This document shows, piece after piece, positions 43,489 through 52,508 of a stretch of DNA of 57,606 bases. The stretch spans positions 1 through 57,606 of IMG/VR virus record IMGVR_UViG_3300037842_000445. One strand, given 5' to 3'. This stretch comes from a virus. A program made the position numbers and the translations under genes. Every line of letters begins with the position of its first letter. Positions within the stretch are counted from its first letter, which is position 1. The notes below the pieces were generated by a model. It was given only the letters and a program-made list of their open reading frames with translations, searched no databases and was not told where the DNA came from.

Positions 43489-44642
43489 TGAAAACCGCAA
43501 TCATTTTCGGCGTTACGGGTCAGGATGGGAGTCACCTCTCTGATTTACTATTACTTAAGGGTTATACTGTAGTTGGGGTAGCACGGCGAGCCAGTACGGA
43601 CAATACACAAAGAATCAAACATATCCTTACGAATCCAAGGTTCGAGTTGGTTCAGGGCGACATCACGGACACTCATAGTGTTTTATCTATACTTAAGAAA
43701 TACGAAGATGTAGATGAAATCTACAATTTAGCCGCTCAGAGTCACGTAGCTATCTCGTTTAAACAGCCAGCTTTGACTTGGGATATCACCGGTAAGGGTT
43801 GTCTTAATATTCTACAGTCGATGGTAGACGTTAGGATTCAGGCTAGGTTCTATCAGGCTAGTTCGAGTGAGATGTATGGTAAAAGCTATGATATTACATA
43901 TGAGGGTGAGGATTACCTTCCACCAATTACCTCAGGCATAATGTACGACGCAATGTCTCCAGAAGAACATGAGGCACGTAGAAACCCTCCTCCTCCAATA
44001 GAGGTAAAATATCAAGATGAAGATACCAAATTCATGCCGCAAAGCCCCTATGCCATCGCCAAGTGTGCGGCACACCACATGACTAGGCTATTTAGGGAGG
44101 CTTATGGTATGCACGCCAGTGCGGGTATATTATTCAATCATGAGGGACCACGTAGGGGTGAGGACTTTGTCACTCGTAAGATCACCAAGTGGATAGGAGA
44201 ATATGCAAAATGGAAAAACGAAGTAAATCCAGAAGACGATCCTATGGTTCAGGGGTTACCCGAATCGGACTACATTTATGGTCCGAACAATAGCCGTTTT
44301 CCTAAGCTGCGTCTAGGTAACTTGGAAGCATTTCGAGATTGGGGGTACGCAGGAGATTACGTGGAAGCGATGTGGATGATGCTGCAAAAGGACAGTCCAC
44401 AGGACTATGTTGTCTGCACCGGCGAGACTCATACGATTCGCGAGTTCCTAGACGTGGCCTTTTCATCCGTGGGAATTGATGACTGGAGTAACCTAGTTGT
44501 ACAAGACCCTGAGTTTTACAGGCCAGCAGAAGTGGATTACCTAAAGGGTAAAAACGACAAGGCTAAGAAAGAACTTGGTTGGACCCCTAAACATTCCTTC
44601 GAAGACCTTATAATAATGATGGTGAATAGTGATCTAAAATGA
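43488..44642 (+). CDS. gmd: GDP-mannose 4,6-dehydratase
   Basis: Start MKTAIIFGVTGQDGSHLSDL after GGGGGAG. 384 residues of the short-chain dehydrogenase type: GVTGQDG NADP loop (8-14), SSSEMYG (125-131) and YxxxK at Tyr188/Lys192. It makes GDP-4-keto-6-deoxymannose, the precursor of fucose and related sugars. About 38 extra residues lie between SSSE and YxxxK compared with Escherichia coli Gmd. The gene sits between head genes, so the sugar may modify virions or the host surface (inference). Confidence 0.93.
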   Translation: MKTAIIFGVTGQDGSHLSDLLLLKGYTVVGVARRASTDNTQRIKHILTNPRFELVQGDITDTHSVLSILKKYEDVDEIYNLAAQSHVAISFKQPALTWDITGKGCLNILQSMVDVRIQARFYQASSSEMYGKSYDITYEGEDYLPPITSGIMYDAMSPEEHEARRNPPPPIEVKYQDEDTKFMPQSPYAIAKCAAHHMTRLFREAYGMHASAGILFNHEGPRRGEDFVTRKITKWIGEYAKWKNEVNPEDDPMVQGLPESDYIYGPNNSRFPKLRLGNLEAFRDWGYAGDYVEAMWMMLQKDSPQDYVVCTGETHTIREFLDVAFSSVGIDDWSNLVVQDPEFYRPAEVDYLKGKNDKAKKELGWTPKHSFEDLIIMMVNSDLK

Positions 44643-44902
44643 AGATCTACACCGTCAAACTAGATATGACAACCGCTTTAGGGCAACTCAAGCGGTTTCG
44701 TCTTAGGGAGTTTAACTGTCTATATCCTATTATCTTCATAGAGGCTGACAATCCGGACGATGCTTGCTATTTCATGTTTTGTAAGTTCTCTGAGATGTTA
44801 TTAAGACAAGAAGAATCGTTAGAAACGGCACAGTTGCTCAAAAGAGTTCAACACGACATCAAGATTACAAAGGTATTTTGCAAAGGTGAAAAGGAATTAT
44901 GA
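44639..44902 (+). CDS. hypothetical 87-residue protein
   Basis: MKIYTVKLDMTTALGQLKRF; overlaps gmd by four bases (ATGA) and the HNH gene by 17. Alpha/beta, with LRQEESLETAQLLKRVQHDI. Unknown function. Confidence 0.68.
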   Translation: MKIYTVKLDMTTALGQLKRFRLREFNCLYPIIFIEADNPDDACYFMFCKFSEMLLRQEESLETAQLLKRVQHDIKITKVFCKGEKEL

Positions 44903-45164
44903 AGACCCTGTATACAAAGAGTGGCGTATGCGAGTCTATAAACGGGACAAATTCAGATGTCAAATGCCCAAAGGTAAGAAAAAGTGTGGTCGTAAGAGAA
45001 GTATTCAAGCTCACCATATAAAGAAGTGGTCTACCGCCTCAGCGTTGAGATATGACACCTACAATGGGATTACCCTATGTTGGGATTGTCATGCGGAGAT
45101 CAAGGACTGTGAACACATGTACGAACCATTATTCATGGAGATAGTAAGGAAAAATGCCAAGTAA
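44886..45164 (+). CDS. HNH endonuclease of the late block
   Basis: A GTG start gives 92 residues: RMRVYKRDKFRCQMPKGKKK, IQAHHIKKWSTA (catalytic His pair), YNGITLCWDCHAEI. HNH nucleases beside terminase genes take part in packaging in phages such as HK97; position supports that or a homing enzyme. Confidence 0.86.
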   Translation: MKRNYEDPVYKEWRMRVYKRDKFRCQMPKGKKKCGRKRSIQAHHIKKWSTASALRYDTYNGITLCWDCHAEIKDCEHMYEPLFMEIVRKNAK

Positions 45165-45663
45165 AGCACCCCCATATACGGTCATTAAGGACACGCGGGA
45201 ACAAGAGGGTTATACCTTCGAGAAATTCAATGGACGCTATACCTCATGTGAGGGTATGGTTGTTCGTAAACTAGACACTGGTGACTATTCCCTAGTAGGG
45301 CTTGAGGACAAATTATGTATAGAGCGTAAGGGTAGTATCTCTGAGTTGGCTATTAACTTAGGGAAAGATAAGCATAGGTTCATGGATGAGATCAAAAGGA
45401 TAAAGGAGTTTCCTTTTAGATTTATCATTCTGGAGTTTACCTTGGAAGACGTTATGGACTTTCCAGAAAGCTCTGATATTCCCAAGAAAAAGTGGGATTC
45501 AATTGTTATCACGAACAAATACATGCTCAAGATGTTAATAGAGTTTCAGATGTACGATAATATCCACGTTATCTTTTGTGGAAACCGTAAAAACGCGAAG
45601 CTCACCATCAATAGTATCCTAAAGCGTGTGAACGAATACTATTCAGTAGGGAGAAAAAAGTGA
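45154..45663 (+). CDS. ERCC4-type nuclease
   Basis: 169 residues with VIKDTREQEGYTFE, LDTGDYSLVGLEDKLCIERK and a following helix with HRFMDEIKRI. The GDY...(I/V)ERK pattern is the ERCC4/XPF nuclease core (GDxnERKxxxD). XPF-like enzymes cut branched or flap DNA. In phage it could resolve structures before packaging (inference). Confidence 0.82.
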   Translation: MPSKAPPYTVIKDTREQEGYTFEKFNGRYTSCEGMVVRKLDTGDYSLVGLEDKLCIERKGSISELAINLGKDKHRFMDEIKRIKEFPFRFIILEFTLEDVMDFPESSDIPKKKWDSIVITNKYMLKMLIEFQMYDNIHVIFCGNRKNAKLTINSILKRVNEYYSVGRKK

Positions 45664-46316
45664 GTCTAAATGTAGATCCAATATCTGACATCAATTCATA
45701 CGGTATTGATTTTCGTAATAGGGAGATATATCTACACAGCTACGTCGGAAACACGGATGAAGATCCGGGGGTAGACTATAGAATGGCAAGTACCTTCTAT
45801 AAGAATATCCGTCTGTTAGATAGTCAGAACAAAAAACCCATTCTCATACATATGCACAGTATTGGTGGTGAATGGGCTGATGGTATGGCTATCTTTGATG
45901 CTATATCTATATGTCAGTCATTTGTTACTATTCTCGTTTATGGGCAAGCAGAGTCCATGAGTAGTATTATTTTACAGGCAGCAGATAGGCGTGTTATGAT
46001 GCCCAACTCCTACTTTATGTGCCACTATGGCAGTAGCGGTTATGACGGTACTTATCAAAACGTACAAAAGGCAGCTAGCTTTGAAAAAAGAGAGGCGGAG
46101 TACATGATGGACATCTACGCAGACCATATGTTGGAAAGTCCATATATCAAAGCAAAATACACAGAGCCAACACATGAGAAGGTTAAAAACTTACTCAAAA
46201 GGAAATTCAAAGACGGCGATTGGTACCTCAACTCAGAAGAGACGGTGTATCACGGATTCGCAGACCATGTAATAAATTCCGACCTATATCCAACGATAGA
46301 CAGTCTCAAACAGTAG
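45660..46316 (+). CDS. ClpP-like serine protease
   Basis: GTG start overlapping the previous TGA. 218 residues with the ClpP fold signature: IHMHSIGGEWADGMAIFDAI, then GQAESMSSIILQAADRRVMM with nucleophile Ser99, and His122 in FMCHYGS. ClpP-type proteases serve as head-maturation enzymes in several phages. Here a separate T4-type prohead protease is also present, so its role is open. Confidence 0.87.
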   Translation: MSLNVDPISDINSYGIDFRNREIYLHSYVGNTDEDPGVDYRMASTFYKNIRLLDSQNKKPILIHMHSIGGEWADGMAIFDAISICQSFVTILVYGQAESMSSIILQAADRRVMMPNSYFMCHYGSSGYDGTYQNVQKAASFEKREAEYMMDIYADHMLESPYIKAKYTEPTHEKVKNLLKRKFKDGDWYLNSEETVYHGFADHVINSDLYPTIDSLKQ

Positions 46317-46323
46317 GTTACAG

Positions 46324-48324
46324 ATGAGTAATGTAAAGTTAAAAAACATAAACGATGCTTGGTTGAACTTAGATGATATCTCCACAGAGAATCTCTTCAA
46401 CCCAATGGATCTCATAAATTTTAGAGATGATGATTGTAATTACAAGCTAATCTGGTTAATGTCTAGACCAGAGTATTTTTCATTCATATGTAAGCATATT
46501 TTCAATATTGATATTCTCCCCTCTCAAGCGTTGTTTTTGTGTGAGATGTGGAATAGGCGATTTCCAATGTTGATCGCTAGTCGTGGATTTGGTAAATCTT
46601 TCATACTATCTCTTTATGTTATGATGAGGGCATTATTGATGCCAAGCCGTAAGGTTGTCGTTGTGGGTGCTGCCTTCCGACAGTCTAAGGTTTTGTTTGA
46701 GTATATGGAAACTATCTGGAGTAACGCCCCCGTACTGAGAAGTATGTGCGATTCCAATAGTGGGCCGAGACGTGATGTAGACCGTTGTGTTATGCGTATC
46801 AACCAATCTCGTATTACTTGTTTACCACTTGGTGATGGTACTAAAATTCGTGGTCAGCGTGCTAACGATATCGTTTCTGATGAATTTGCTTCCATACCCA
46901 GAGAAATTTTTGAAACGGTTGTGGCAGGGTTTGCTGCGGTTGTTGCTAATCCCGTGGAAAATGTTCGTAGAATTGCTATGAGGAAGAGGGCTATAGAGTT
47001 AGGCATGGATGTGGGGGATGAAGAAGAGAATGCACTGGGAAACAAAAATAACCAGATTATCCTCTCTGGTACGGCCTATTATGACTTTAACCATTTTGCT
47101 GAATACTGGAAGAAGTGGAAGACTATCATAAAGAGTAAGGGTCGAAAGGACAAGCTACGCGATGTCTTTGGAGGGGAAGATCCTCCTAAAGACTTTGAGT
47201 GGGAAGATTATTCTATTATGAGGGTGCCCTATGAGCTACTCCCAGAGGGCTTCATGGACGCCTCACAGGTCGCTAGGTCGAAGGCTACGGTCCACGCTGG
47301 AATATATCAGATGGAGTTCGGAGCGTGCTTTACACGCGATTCTCAGGGCTTCTTCAAGCGTACCCTGATCGAGTCATGTGTGGTTACAGACGACTATCAT
47401 GATAGACCCCCTATTCTTGACCAAAAACAGGAACCCATCTGTTTTCAGGCTAAGTTGATGGGAGACCCTATGTGTAGGTATGTGTATGGGGTAGACCCCG
47501 CTTCTGAGGTTGACAACTTTAGCATTGTGGTTATTGAGATAAACGGTAGTCAACGTAGGATTGTTCACTGTTGGACCACTAATAGGGAGCAACATAGGGA
47601 GCGTCTTAAGAGCGGATACTCCAGCGAAACTGATTTCTACTCCTACTGTGCCAGAAGAATAAGAGATCTAATGACAATCTTCCCATGTGTTCATATAGCC
47701 CTAGATGCACAGGGTGGGGGTATAGCCGTAATGGAAGCCCTACATGATAAGGATAAGGTCAAATCTGGAGAGATTCCTATCTGGGAAGTTATAGATGAAG
47801 ACAAAGAGAAGGATACTGACGGTGAGAGAGGACTACACATTCTAGAGATGTGCCAGTTTGCTAACTATGATTGGTTGTCAGAAGCTAATCACGGTCTCCG
47901 AAAAGACATGGAAGACAAAATTATATTATTCCCAATGTTTGACGCCGTAAGCCTCGGCCTCTCCAGTATAGAGGACAATATGAAGGAGCGTCACTACGAC
48001 ACCCTAGAGCAGTGTGTTCTCGAAATTGAGGATCTCAAAGATGAGTTGACTATGATTAAGATGACAGAGACCCCATCTGGGCGTGGTAAGTGGGATACTC
48101 CTGAGACGGTCATAGATACTGGCAAGAAGGGTAAGCTGAGGAAAGACCGTTATTCTTCACTCATAATGGCTAACATGGCCGCTCGTATTATAGCCCGAAC
48201 CCCAGACCAAGAGGCTTATGAGTTCTACGGCGGTTTTGCCACTGTAGACCAAGATAAGAACGCTAAGGGTAAGTTATTTACCGGACCTTCATGGTTTACT
48301 GATAATATGTCGGACATTTATTAA
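46324..48324 (+). CDS. terL: terminase large subunit
   Basis: 666 residues. ATPase: Walker A SRGFGKS (86-92) and Walker B IVSDEF (183-188), then SGT coupling motif near 248-250. Nuclease: YGVDPASEVDNF with Asp391 and HIALDAQGGG with Asp461. It powers DNA packaging and cuts the concatemer at the portal. Follows the ClpP gene by seven bases. Confidence 0.95.
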   Translation: MSNVKLKNINDAWLNLDDISTENLFNPMDLINFRDDDCNYKLIWLMSRPEYFSFICKHIFNIDILPSQALFLCEMWNRRFPMLIASRGFGKSFILSLYVMMRALLMPSRKVVVVGAAFRQSKVLFEYMETIWSNAPVLRSMCDSNSGPRRDVDRCVMRINQSRITCLPLGDGTKIRGQRANDIVSDEFASIPREIFETVVAGFAAVVANPVENVRRIAMRKRAIELGMDVGDEEENALGNKNNQIILSGTAYYDFNHFAEYWKKWKTIIKSKGRKDKLRDVFGGEDPPKDFEWEDYSIMRVPYELLPEGFMDASQVARSKATVHAGIYQMEFGACFTRDSQGFFKRTLIESCVVTDDYHDRPPILDQKQEPICFQAKLMGDPMCRYVYGVDPASEVDNFSIVVIEINGSQRRIVHCWTTNREQHRERLKSGYSSETDFYSYCARRIRDLMTIFPCVHIALDAQGGGIAVMEALHDKDKVKSGEIPIWEVIDEDKEKDTDGERGLHILEMCQFANYDWLSEANHGLRKDMEDKIILFPMFDAVSLGLSSIEDNMKERHYDTLEQCVLEIEDLKDELTMIKMTETPSGRGKWDTPETVIDTGKKGKLRKDRYSSLIMANMAARIIARTPDQEAYEFYGGFATVDQDKNAKGKLFTGPSWFTDNMSDIY

Positions 48325-48325
48325 T

Positions 48326-48342
48326 CTTTTGTGTATAGTTAG
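48326..48342 (+). promoter_or_regulatory. late promoter candidate before portal
   Basis: CTTTTGTGTATAGTTAG, an extended -10 type box with no -35 box; same motif as 50458 and 53575. Confidence 0.6.
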
Positions 48343-48384
48343 ATAGTAATTCAATTACAGTCTGACTACAACAGGGGATGATAG

Positions 48385-50412
48385 ATGGCTAACTATGTAT
48401 CAACGTGGAGTGACGGTGACGCTACCGGCAAAGCTAAAGCATTCGAAGAATTTGCGGGCGTACACGAAGCCTACGATGGTGTTTCCAGAGCTTATCATAG
48501 GGATTTTCTTGACGTAGAGCCAAACCGCTCCGTTAAACCCAGTTTTACCAGTAGTGATTATTACTCCTTCAGGCCAGAGGAGCAGATTCCCAGAAAGCAG
48601 AAACGCATTATCAAGATGTGTATGGATGCCTACGATAAGGTGGGTATAGTCCGTAACGTTATTGATTTGATGGGGGATTTCGGTTGTCAGGGCATAAGTC
48701 TTGTACACGAAAACAAAAGCGTAGAGAAGTTCTATCAACAGTGGTTTAAGAGGATTGATGGTAAAGAGCGTTCAGAACGCTACCTCAACAATCTATACCG
48801 AACTGGTAATGTGTTTGTCTACAAGTCCTACGCAGACATCACCCCAAAGGTACAGAAATACCTTAAAACGCTAGCCGCCGACATCGCTGTCGAGACACCC
48901 AAGGTTCAGAAGAATAGCCTGCCTTGGCGTTATAATTTCCTCAATCCACTCGCTTTGGATATGAAAGACGGTAATATCAACCTCTTTCTAGGAAAAAGAA
49001 ACTACCAACTCTCCGCCGATGCTTTCCTTGATAATTTCAAGAAGAATAACTCTTTACCAATGAATGTTCTGGAATCTCTACCTCCAGAAGTAAAAAGAGC
49101 TATTAACGAGAATCAGCAAAAGATTGAGCTAGACCCTGAGAAGCTGTGTGTCGGCTACTACAAAAAGGATGACTGGCAAGACTGGGCACATCCAATGGTC
49201 TACGCTATTCTCGATGACATCGTCATGCTTGAGAAAATGAAGCTGGCCGACCTTGCTGCTTTGGATGGTGCAATCTCCAATATTAGGGTTTGGACGCTTG
49301 GAAACTTTGAACATAAGGTTTTACCAACAAAAGCTGGTATTAACAAGCTCAGAAATATCCTTGCCTCAAACACTGGAGGAGGGACTATGGAGCTAGTTTG
49401 GGGTCCAGAACTTTCTTTCACGGAAAGTAACTCTCAAGTATACAAATTCCTAGGGTCTGAGAAGTACCAAGCGGTTTTGAATAGTATATTTGCTGGTCTA
49501 GGTGTTCCCCCAACATTAACTGGTCTAGCTGGCAATGGTGGCGGATTCACTAATAACTTCATATCTCTAAAAACTCTGACAGAACGTCTACAGTATGGTA
49601 GAGATCATTTAACAGGGTTTTGGGAGAAGGAAGTAGAATACGTCCGTAAGGCTATGGGTTTCCGTAAGCCAGCTACTATTGTATATGACCAGATGAGTTT
49701 ATCTGACGAAGCGGCGGAGAAAAACCTTCTTATTCAACTAGCAGACCGAGATATTATCTCCAATGAAACGGTTCTTGAGAGATTCAAAGAAGTACCCGGA
49801 GTTGAAAAGGTACGTCTACAACGTGAAGACAAAGCTAGAGATAAGGACAAAATGCCACCAAAAGCTGGCCCATTCCATCAGCCTGAATCTGACGATCTTC
49901 ACGAAAAAGATATGGAGAAGATTGACCGTCAGGGTGAGATTACTGAGAAAGTTGCCGTGGAGAAAGAAAAGAATAAACCTAAACCAGCGGCACCTCAGGG
50001 TGGTAGGCCACAGAATAAGATGGATACTAACAAACGTAAGAAACGTGTAGACACGCCAAAAAGCAAGCCGGGGGTTGCAGAGTTGTCAGCATGGGCTTTC
50101 AACACCTACCATTCATTAGACGATATTGCTAATGGGTATTTGGCCTACGTAGGAAAGAAAAATAAGAGACAGTTAACTAAGGCACAAGTGCAAGAGATTG
50201 CGGATATCAAACTACGTGTACTCTCGAATATCCCCATAATGACCAAGGTGAACAACCAAGTAATACAAAAGGTCTTAGCTGCTAACGCTCCAGCACCACA
50301 GGTTCTTCTTACACAGGTAGAAAATGCTGGTATTTCACTGGAAAATAACTCTATGCAGGAATATGATAGCTCTATTGTTGGGCTGTATATTGGTTACTGC
50401 CTAAAGTCTTAG
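48385..50412 (+). CDS. portal protein
   Basis: 675 residues, placed between terL and the prohead protease. Contains portal-like segments KMCMDAYDKVGIVRNVIDLM, NNLYRTGNVFVYKSY, KLCVGYYKKDDWQDWAHPMV and GLGVPPTLTGLAGNGGGF, then a charged Lys/Glu-rich stretch (about 490-570). Twelve copies form the DNA gate and bind terminase. Identified from position and these patterns. Confidence 0.88.
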   Translation: MANYVSTWSDGDATGKAKAFEEFAGVHEAYDGVSRAYHRDFLDVEPNRSVKPSFTSSDYYSFRPEEQIPRKQKRIIKMCMDAYDKVGIVRNVIDLMGDFGCQGISLVHENKSVEKFYQQWFKRIDGKERSERYLNNLYRTGNVFVYKSYADITPKVQKYLKTLAADIAVETPKVQKNSLPWRYNFLNPLALDMKDGNINLFLGKRNYQLSADAFLDNFKKNNSLPMNVLESLPPEVKRAINENQQKIELDPEKLCVGYYKKDDWQDWAHPMVYAILDDIVMLEKMKLADLAALDGAISNIRVWTLGNFEHKVLPTKAGINKLRNILASNTGGGTMELVWGPELSFTESNSQVYKFLGSEKYQAVLNSIFAGLGVPPTLTGLAGNGGGFTNNFISLKTLTERLQYGRDHLTGFWEKEVEYVRKAMGFRKPATIVYDQMSLSDEAAEKNLLIQLADRDIISNETVLERFKEVPGVEKVRLQREDKARDKDKMPPKAGPFHQPESDDLHEKDMEKIDRQGEITEKVAVEKEKNKPKPAAPQGGRPQNKMDTNKRKKRVDTPKSKPGVAELSAWAFNTYHSLDDIANGYLAYVGKKNKRQLTKAQVQEIADIKLRVLSNIPIMTKVNNQVIQKVLAANAPAPQVLLTQVENAGISLENNSMQEYDSSIVGLYIGYCLKS

Positions 50413-50457
50413 CCATGTTAATTCAGTGAAAATTGACCTTTTTCGTAAAAATTTTTC

Positions 50458-50478
50458 TCTTTTGTGTATAATGTGATG
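50458..50478 (+). promoter_or_regulatory. late promoter candidate before protease/scaffold
   Basis: CTCTTTTGTGTATAATGTGAT; TGn-TATAAT extended -10, no -35 at proper spacing. Confidence 0.68.
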
Positions 50479-50490
50479 AGGTAAAAACAT

Positions 50491-51987
50491 ATGAAGATAT
50501 TTCAACGGGAAATTGCTGACGGTATTGGCGAACTGGTCAAGAGTACGGCTAGTGTAGCCTATTGTTCGCCCGTATCTCTCCATTCAGATACTATGGAGAA
50601 TACGAAATCTATTATTTCCAACCCGGAAGTGCTTACTAAGGTCATAGCTGAGAACAAAGATCAGCGTGACCTTTTTTATCTTGAAGCGGTTCTTGTTTCC
50701 ACGGGATGGAATAAGAACGATGATATTTTTACTCCCGAAAACACTTGGGCAGCTAGAAATACACCTGAAGACAAACAATTCAACTTTATGCACAATGAGA
50801 ATGATATCATTGGGCACATAACTGGCAGCTACATTTTAACCAAAGATGGACAAGCTGTTTCAAGTGACGAAGACGAAGCTAATAGGCCGCAAGAGTTTGA
50901 TATTATCACTCAAGCGGTCCTTTATAATAGTTGGGCCGAGGAAGAAAATCGCGAGCGTATGGATAAGATTCTCATTGAGATCCCAGGGGGCAAGTGGTAC
51001 GTCTCTATGGAGTGCCTCTTCGCTGGATTTGATTACGCTTTGATCGATCCCAACGGTGTTAAGAAAATCCTCACACGAGATGAGGCTTCTGCATTCTTAA
51101 CCAAACATCTTAGGGCTTACGGTGGAACTGGTGAATATGAGGGATACAAAATAGGTCGTGCTTTGTCTAATATTGCGTTCTCTGGAAAAGGATTGGTATC
51201 TAAGCCCGCTAATCCCAGAAGTGTAATACTAAACAGTAAGAGTACGGCATCTTTTCACGTGAAGAATACTGATTCAAAACTTTCAATAGGAGAAGTTAAT
51301 ATGTCAGATCAGACGTTACTGGAAGATCAGCTTTCTGAAACTAAGGCGGAGCTTGCAAAAGCTAAGTCTCAGATCGAAGTTGTGAAAGCCAAAATTGAAG
51401 AAGCGAAAGACACGGAATTTGCTACGAAAGTTGAAGCGTATGAAGCTGCTGCAAAGCAGGCTCAGGCGTCTATTGACGAACTAAGCGAAACGATTAAGTC
51501 AACACAAGCTCGTGTTGCTGAACTGGAAGATGCTCTTGCAACTTCTAAAGAGGCTCTGACTACAGCGGAGCAACATATGACCGAAATGAAGCAAAAAGAG
51601 AAAGCAGAAAAGCGTAAAGCTGCTCTTGTTGAAGCTGGACTGAATGAAGATGAAGTCAGCGAAACTCTTGGTTCTTTCGACGCTCTTGATGATGACGCTT
51701 TTGATTCCATCGTAGCGATGGTTAAGAACAAAGCTAATTTTGACAACTTCAAAAAGAAGGGAGACGACGACAAGGACGACAAGGATGACAAGAAAAAAGA
51801 CAAGAAAAAAGACGCTAAAGCAGATGAAGACGCAGAAGCATCAGAAGAAGCGGCAACTGACGCTCTTGACGATGTGGAATCTTCAGAAGCAGAACTGAAT
51901 GTTGGCAACGATAGTGAAGATGAGGCTGTAAAGGCTCAGGCTAGCATTTCAGAATGGTTTGGTACTCACGTATTAACTTCTAAGTAA
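50491..51987 (+). CDS. prohead protease fused to scaffold
   Basis: 498 residues. N-terminal half: prohead-protease type, with FNFMHNENDIIGHITGSYIL (His101 region), WYVSMECLFAGFDYAL and ALSNIAFSGKGLVSKPANP. C-terminal half from residue 271: long coiled coil (EDQLSETKAELAKAKSQIEV) and a charged DDKDD/KKK stretch, typical of capsid scaffolds. An internal ribosome site allows the scaffold alone to be made. Confidence 0.88.
   Translation: MKIFQREIADGIGELVKSTASVAYCSPVSLHSDTMENTKSIISNPEVLTKVIAENKDQRDLFYLEAVLVSTGWNKNDDIFTPENTWAARNTPEDKQFNFMHNENDIIGHITGSYILTKDGQAVSSDEDEANRPQEFDIITQAVLYNSWAEEENRERMDKILIEIPGGKWYVSMECLFAGFDYALIDPNGVKKILTRDEASAFLTKHLRAYGGTGEYEGYKIGRALSNIAFSGKGLVSKPANPRSVILNSKSTASFHVKNTDSKLSIGEVNMSDQTLLEDQLSETKAELAKAKSQIEVVKAKIEEAKDTEFATKVEAYEAAAKQAQASIDELSETIKSTQARVAELEDALATSKEALTTAEQHMTEMKQKEKAEKRKAALVEAGLNEDEVSETLGSFDALDDDAFDSIVAMVKNKANFDNFKKKGDDDKDDKDDKKKDKKKDAKADEDAEASEEAATDALDDVESSEAELNVGNDSEDEAVKAQASISEWFGTHVLTSK
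51301..51987 (+). CDS. scaffold protein from internal start
   Basis: AATAGGAG lies eight bases before an in-frame ATG at 51301 (MSDQTLLEDQLSETKAELAK), the junction between protease and scaffold domains. A 228-residue free scaffold is expected, as with C/Nu3 in lambda. Not proven by sequence alone. Confidence 0.7.
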   Translation: MSDQTLLEDQLSETKAELAKAKSQIEVVKAKIEEAKDTEFATKVEAYEAAAKQAQASIDELSETIKSTQARVAELEDALATSKEALTTAEQHMTEMKQKEKAEKRKAALVEAGLNEDEVSETLGSFDALDDDAFDSIVAMVKNKANFDNFKKKGDDDKDDKDDKKKDKKKDAKADEDAEASEEAATDALDDVESSEAELNVGNDSEDEAVKAQASISEWFGTHVLTSK

Positions 51988-52004
51988 ATAAAGGAGAAAC
52001 TAAT

Positions 52005-52493
52005 ATGGCTCTCAAAGCAGATAGATATGAAGAATCAACTGACATCAGTTACTTCTACACAGCAGGTGTAGCCACTCGTGGTGGTGTAGCTTGTCTGGAC
52101 GTTTTAAGTGCTTCTGGTGCTGCTATGGATCAAGGTGACAACACCGTTTCATATCAGGCCGCTTCTACTACAGACGTTCCCGTAGGGATTCTTTTGAATG
52201 ACGTTGTTAACAAAGATCTTACTCGAACACACTTGAATTTCTACAAGAATGAAGTTCAGAAAGGTGGAAAGGTAACGATCCTCAAGCGTGGCTGGGTTGT
52301 AACCAGCAATGTCACCGGAAGTCCTTCTCCCGGAGATGTAGCTTTCGCATCAGAAACATCTGGCGAAATCGCCAATGTAGCTGCTGATGCAACGGCTTCT
52401 GGAAACTTGGCTATTGGCCGATTCATGTCCGCTAAGGATGCTGATGGCTATGCCAAAGTTTATGTTAACCTTCCTAACCACGGTGCTAACTAA
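52005..52493 (+). CDS. capsid decoration (cement) protein
   Basis: AAAGGAGAAACTAAT, then MALKADRYEESTDISYFYTA. 162 residues, beta-rich, with VPVGILLNDVVNKDLTRTHL and GNLAIGRFMSAKDADGYAKV. Between scaffold and major capsid, the usual place for a head-stabilising protein. A diverged relative lies at 12303-12752. Confidence 0.78.
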   Translation: MALKADRYEESTDISYFYTAGVATRGGVACLDVLSASGAAMDQGDNTVSYQAASTTDVPVGILLNDVVNKDLTRTHLNFYKNEVQKGGKVTILKRGWVVTSNVTGSPSPGDVAFASETSGEIANVAADATASGNLAIGRFMSAKDADGYAKVYVNLPNHGAN

Positions 52494-52508
52494 TAAAGGA
52501 GACTGAAT

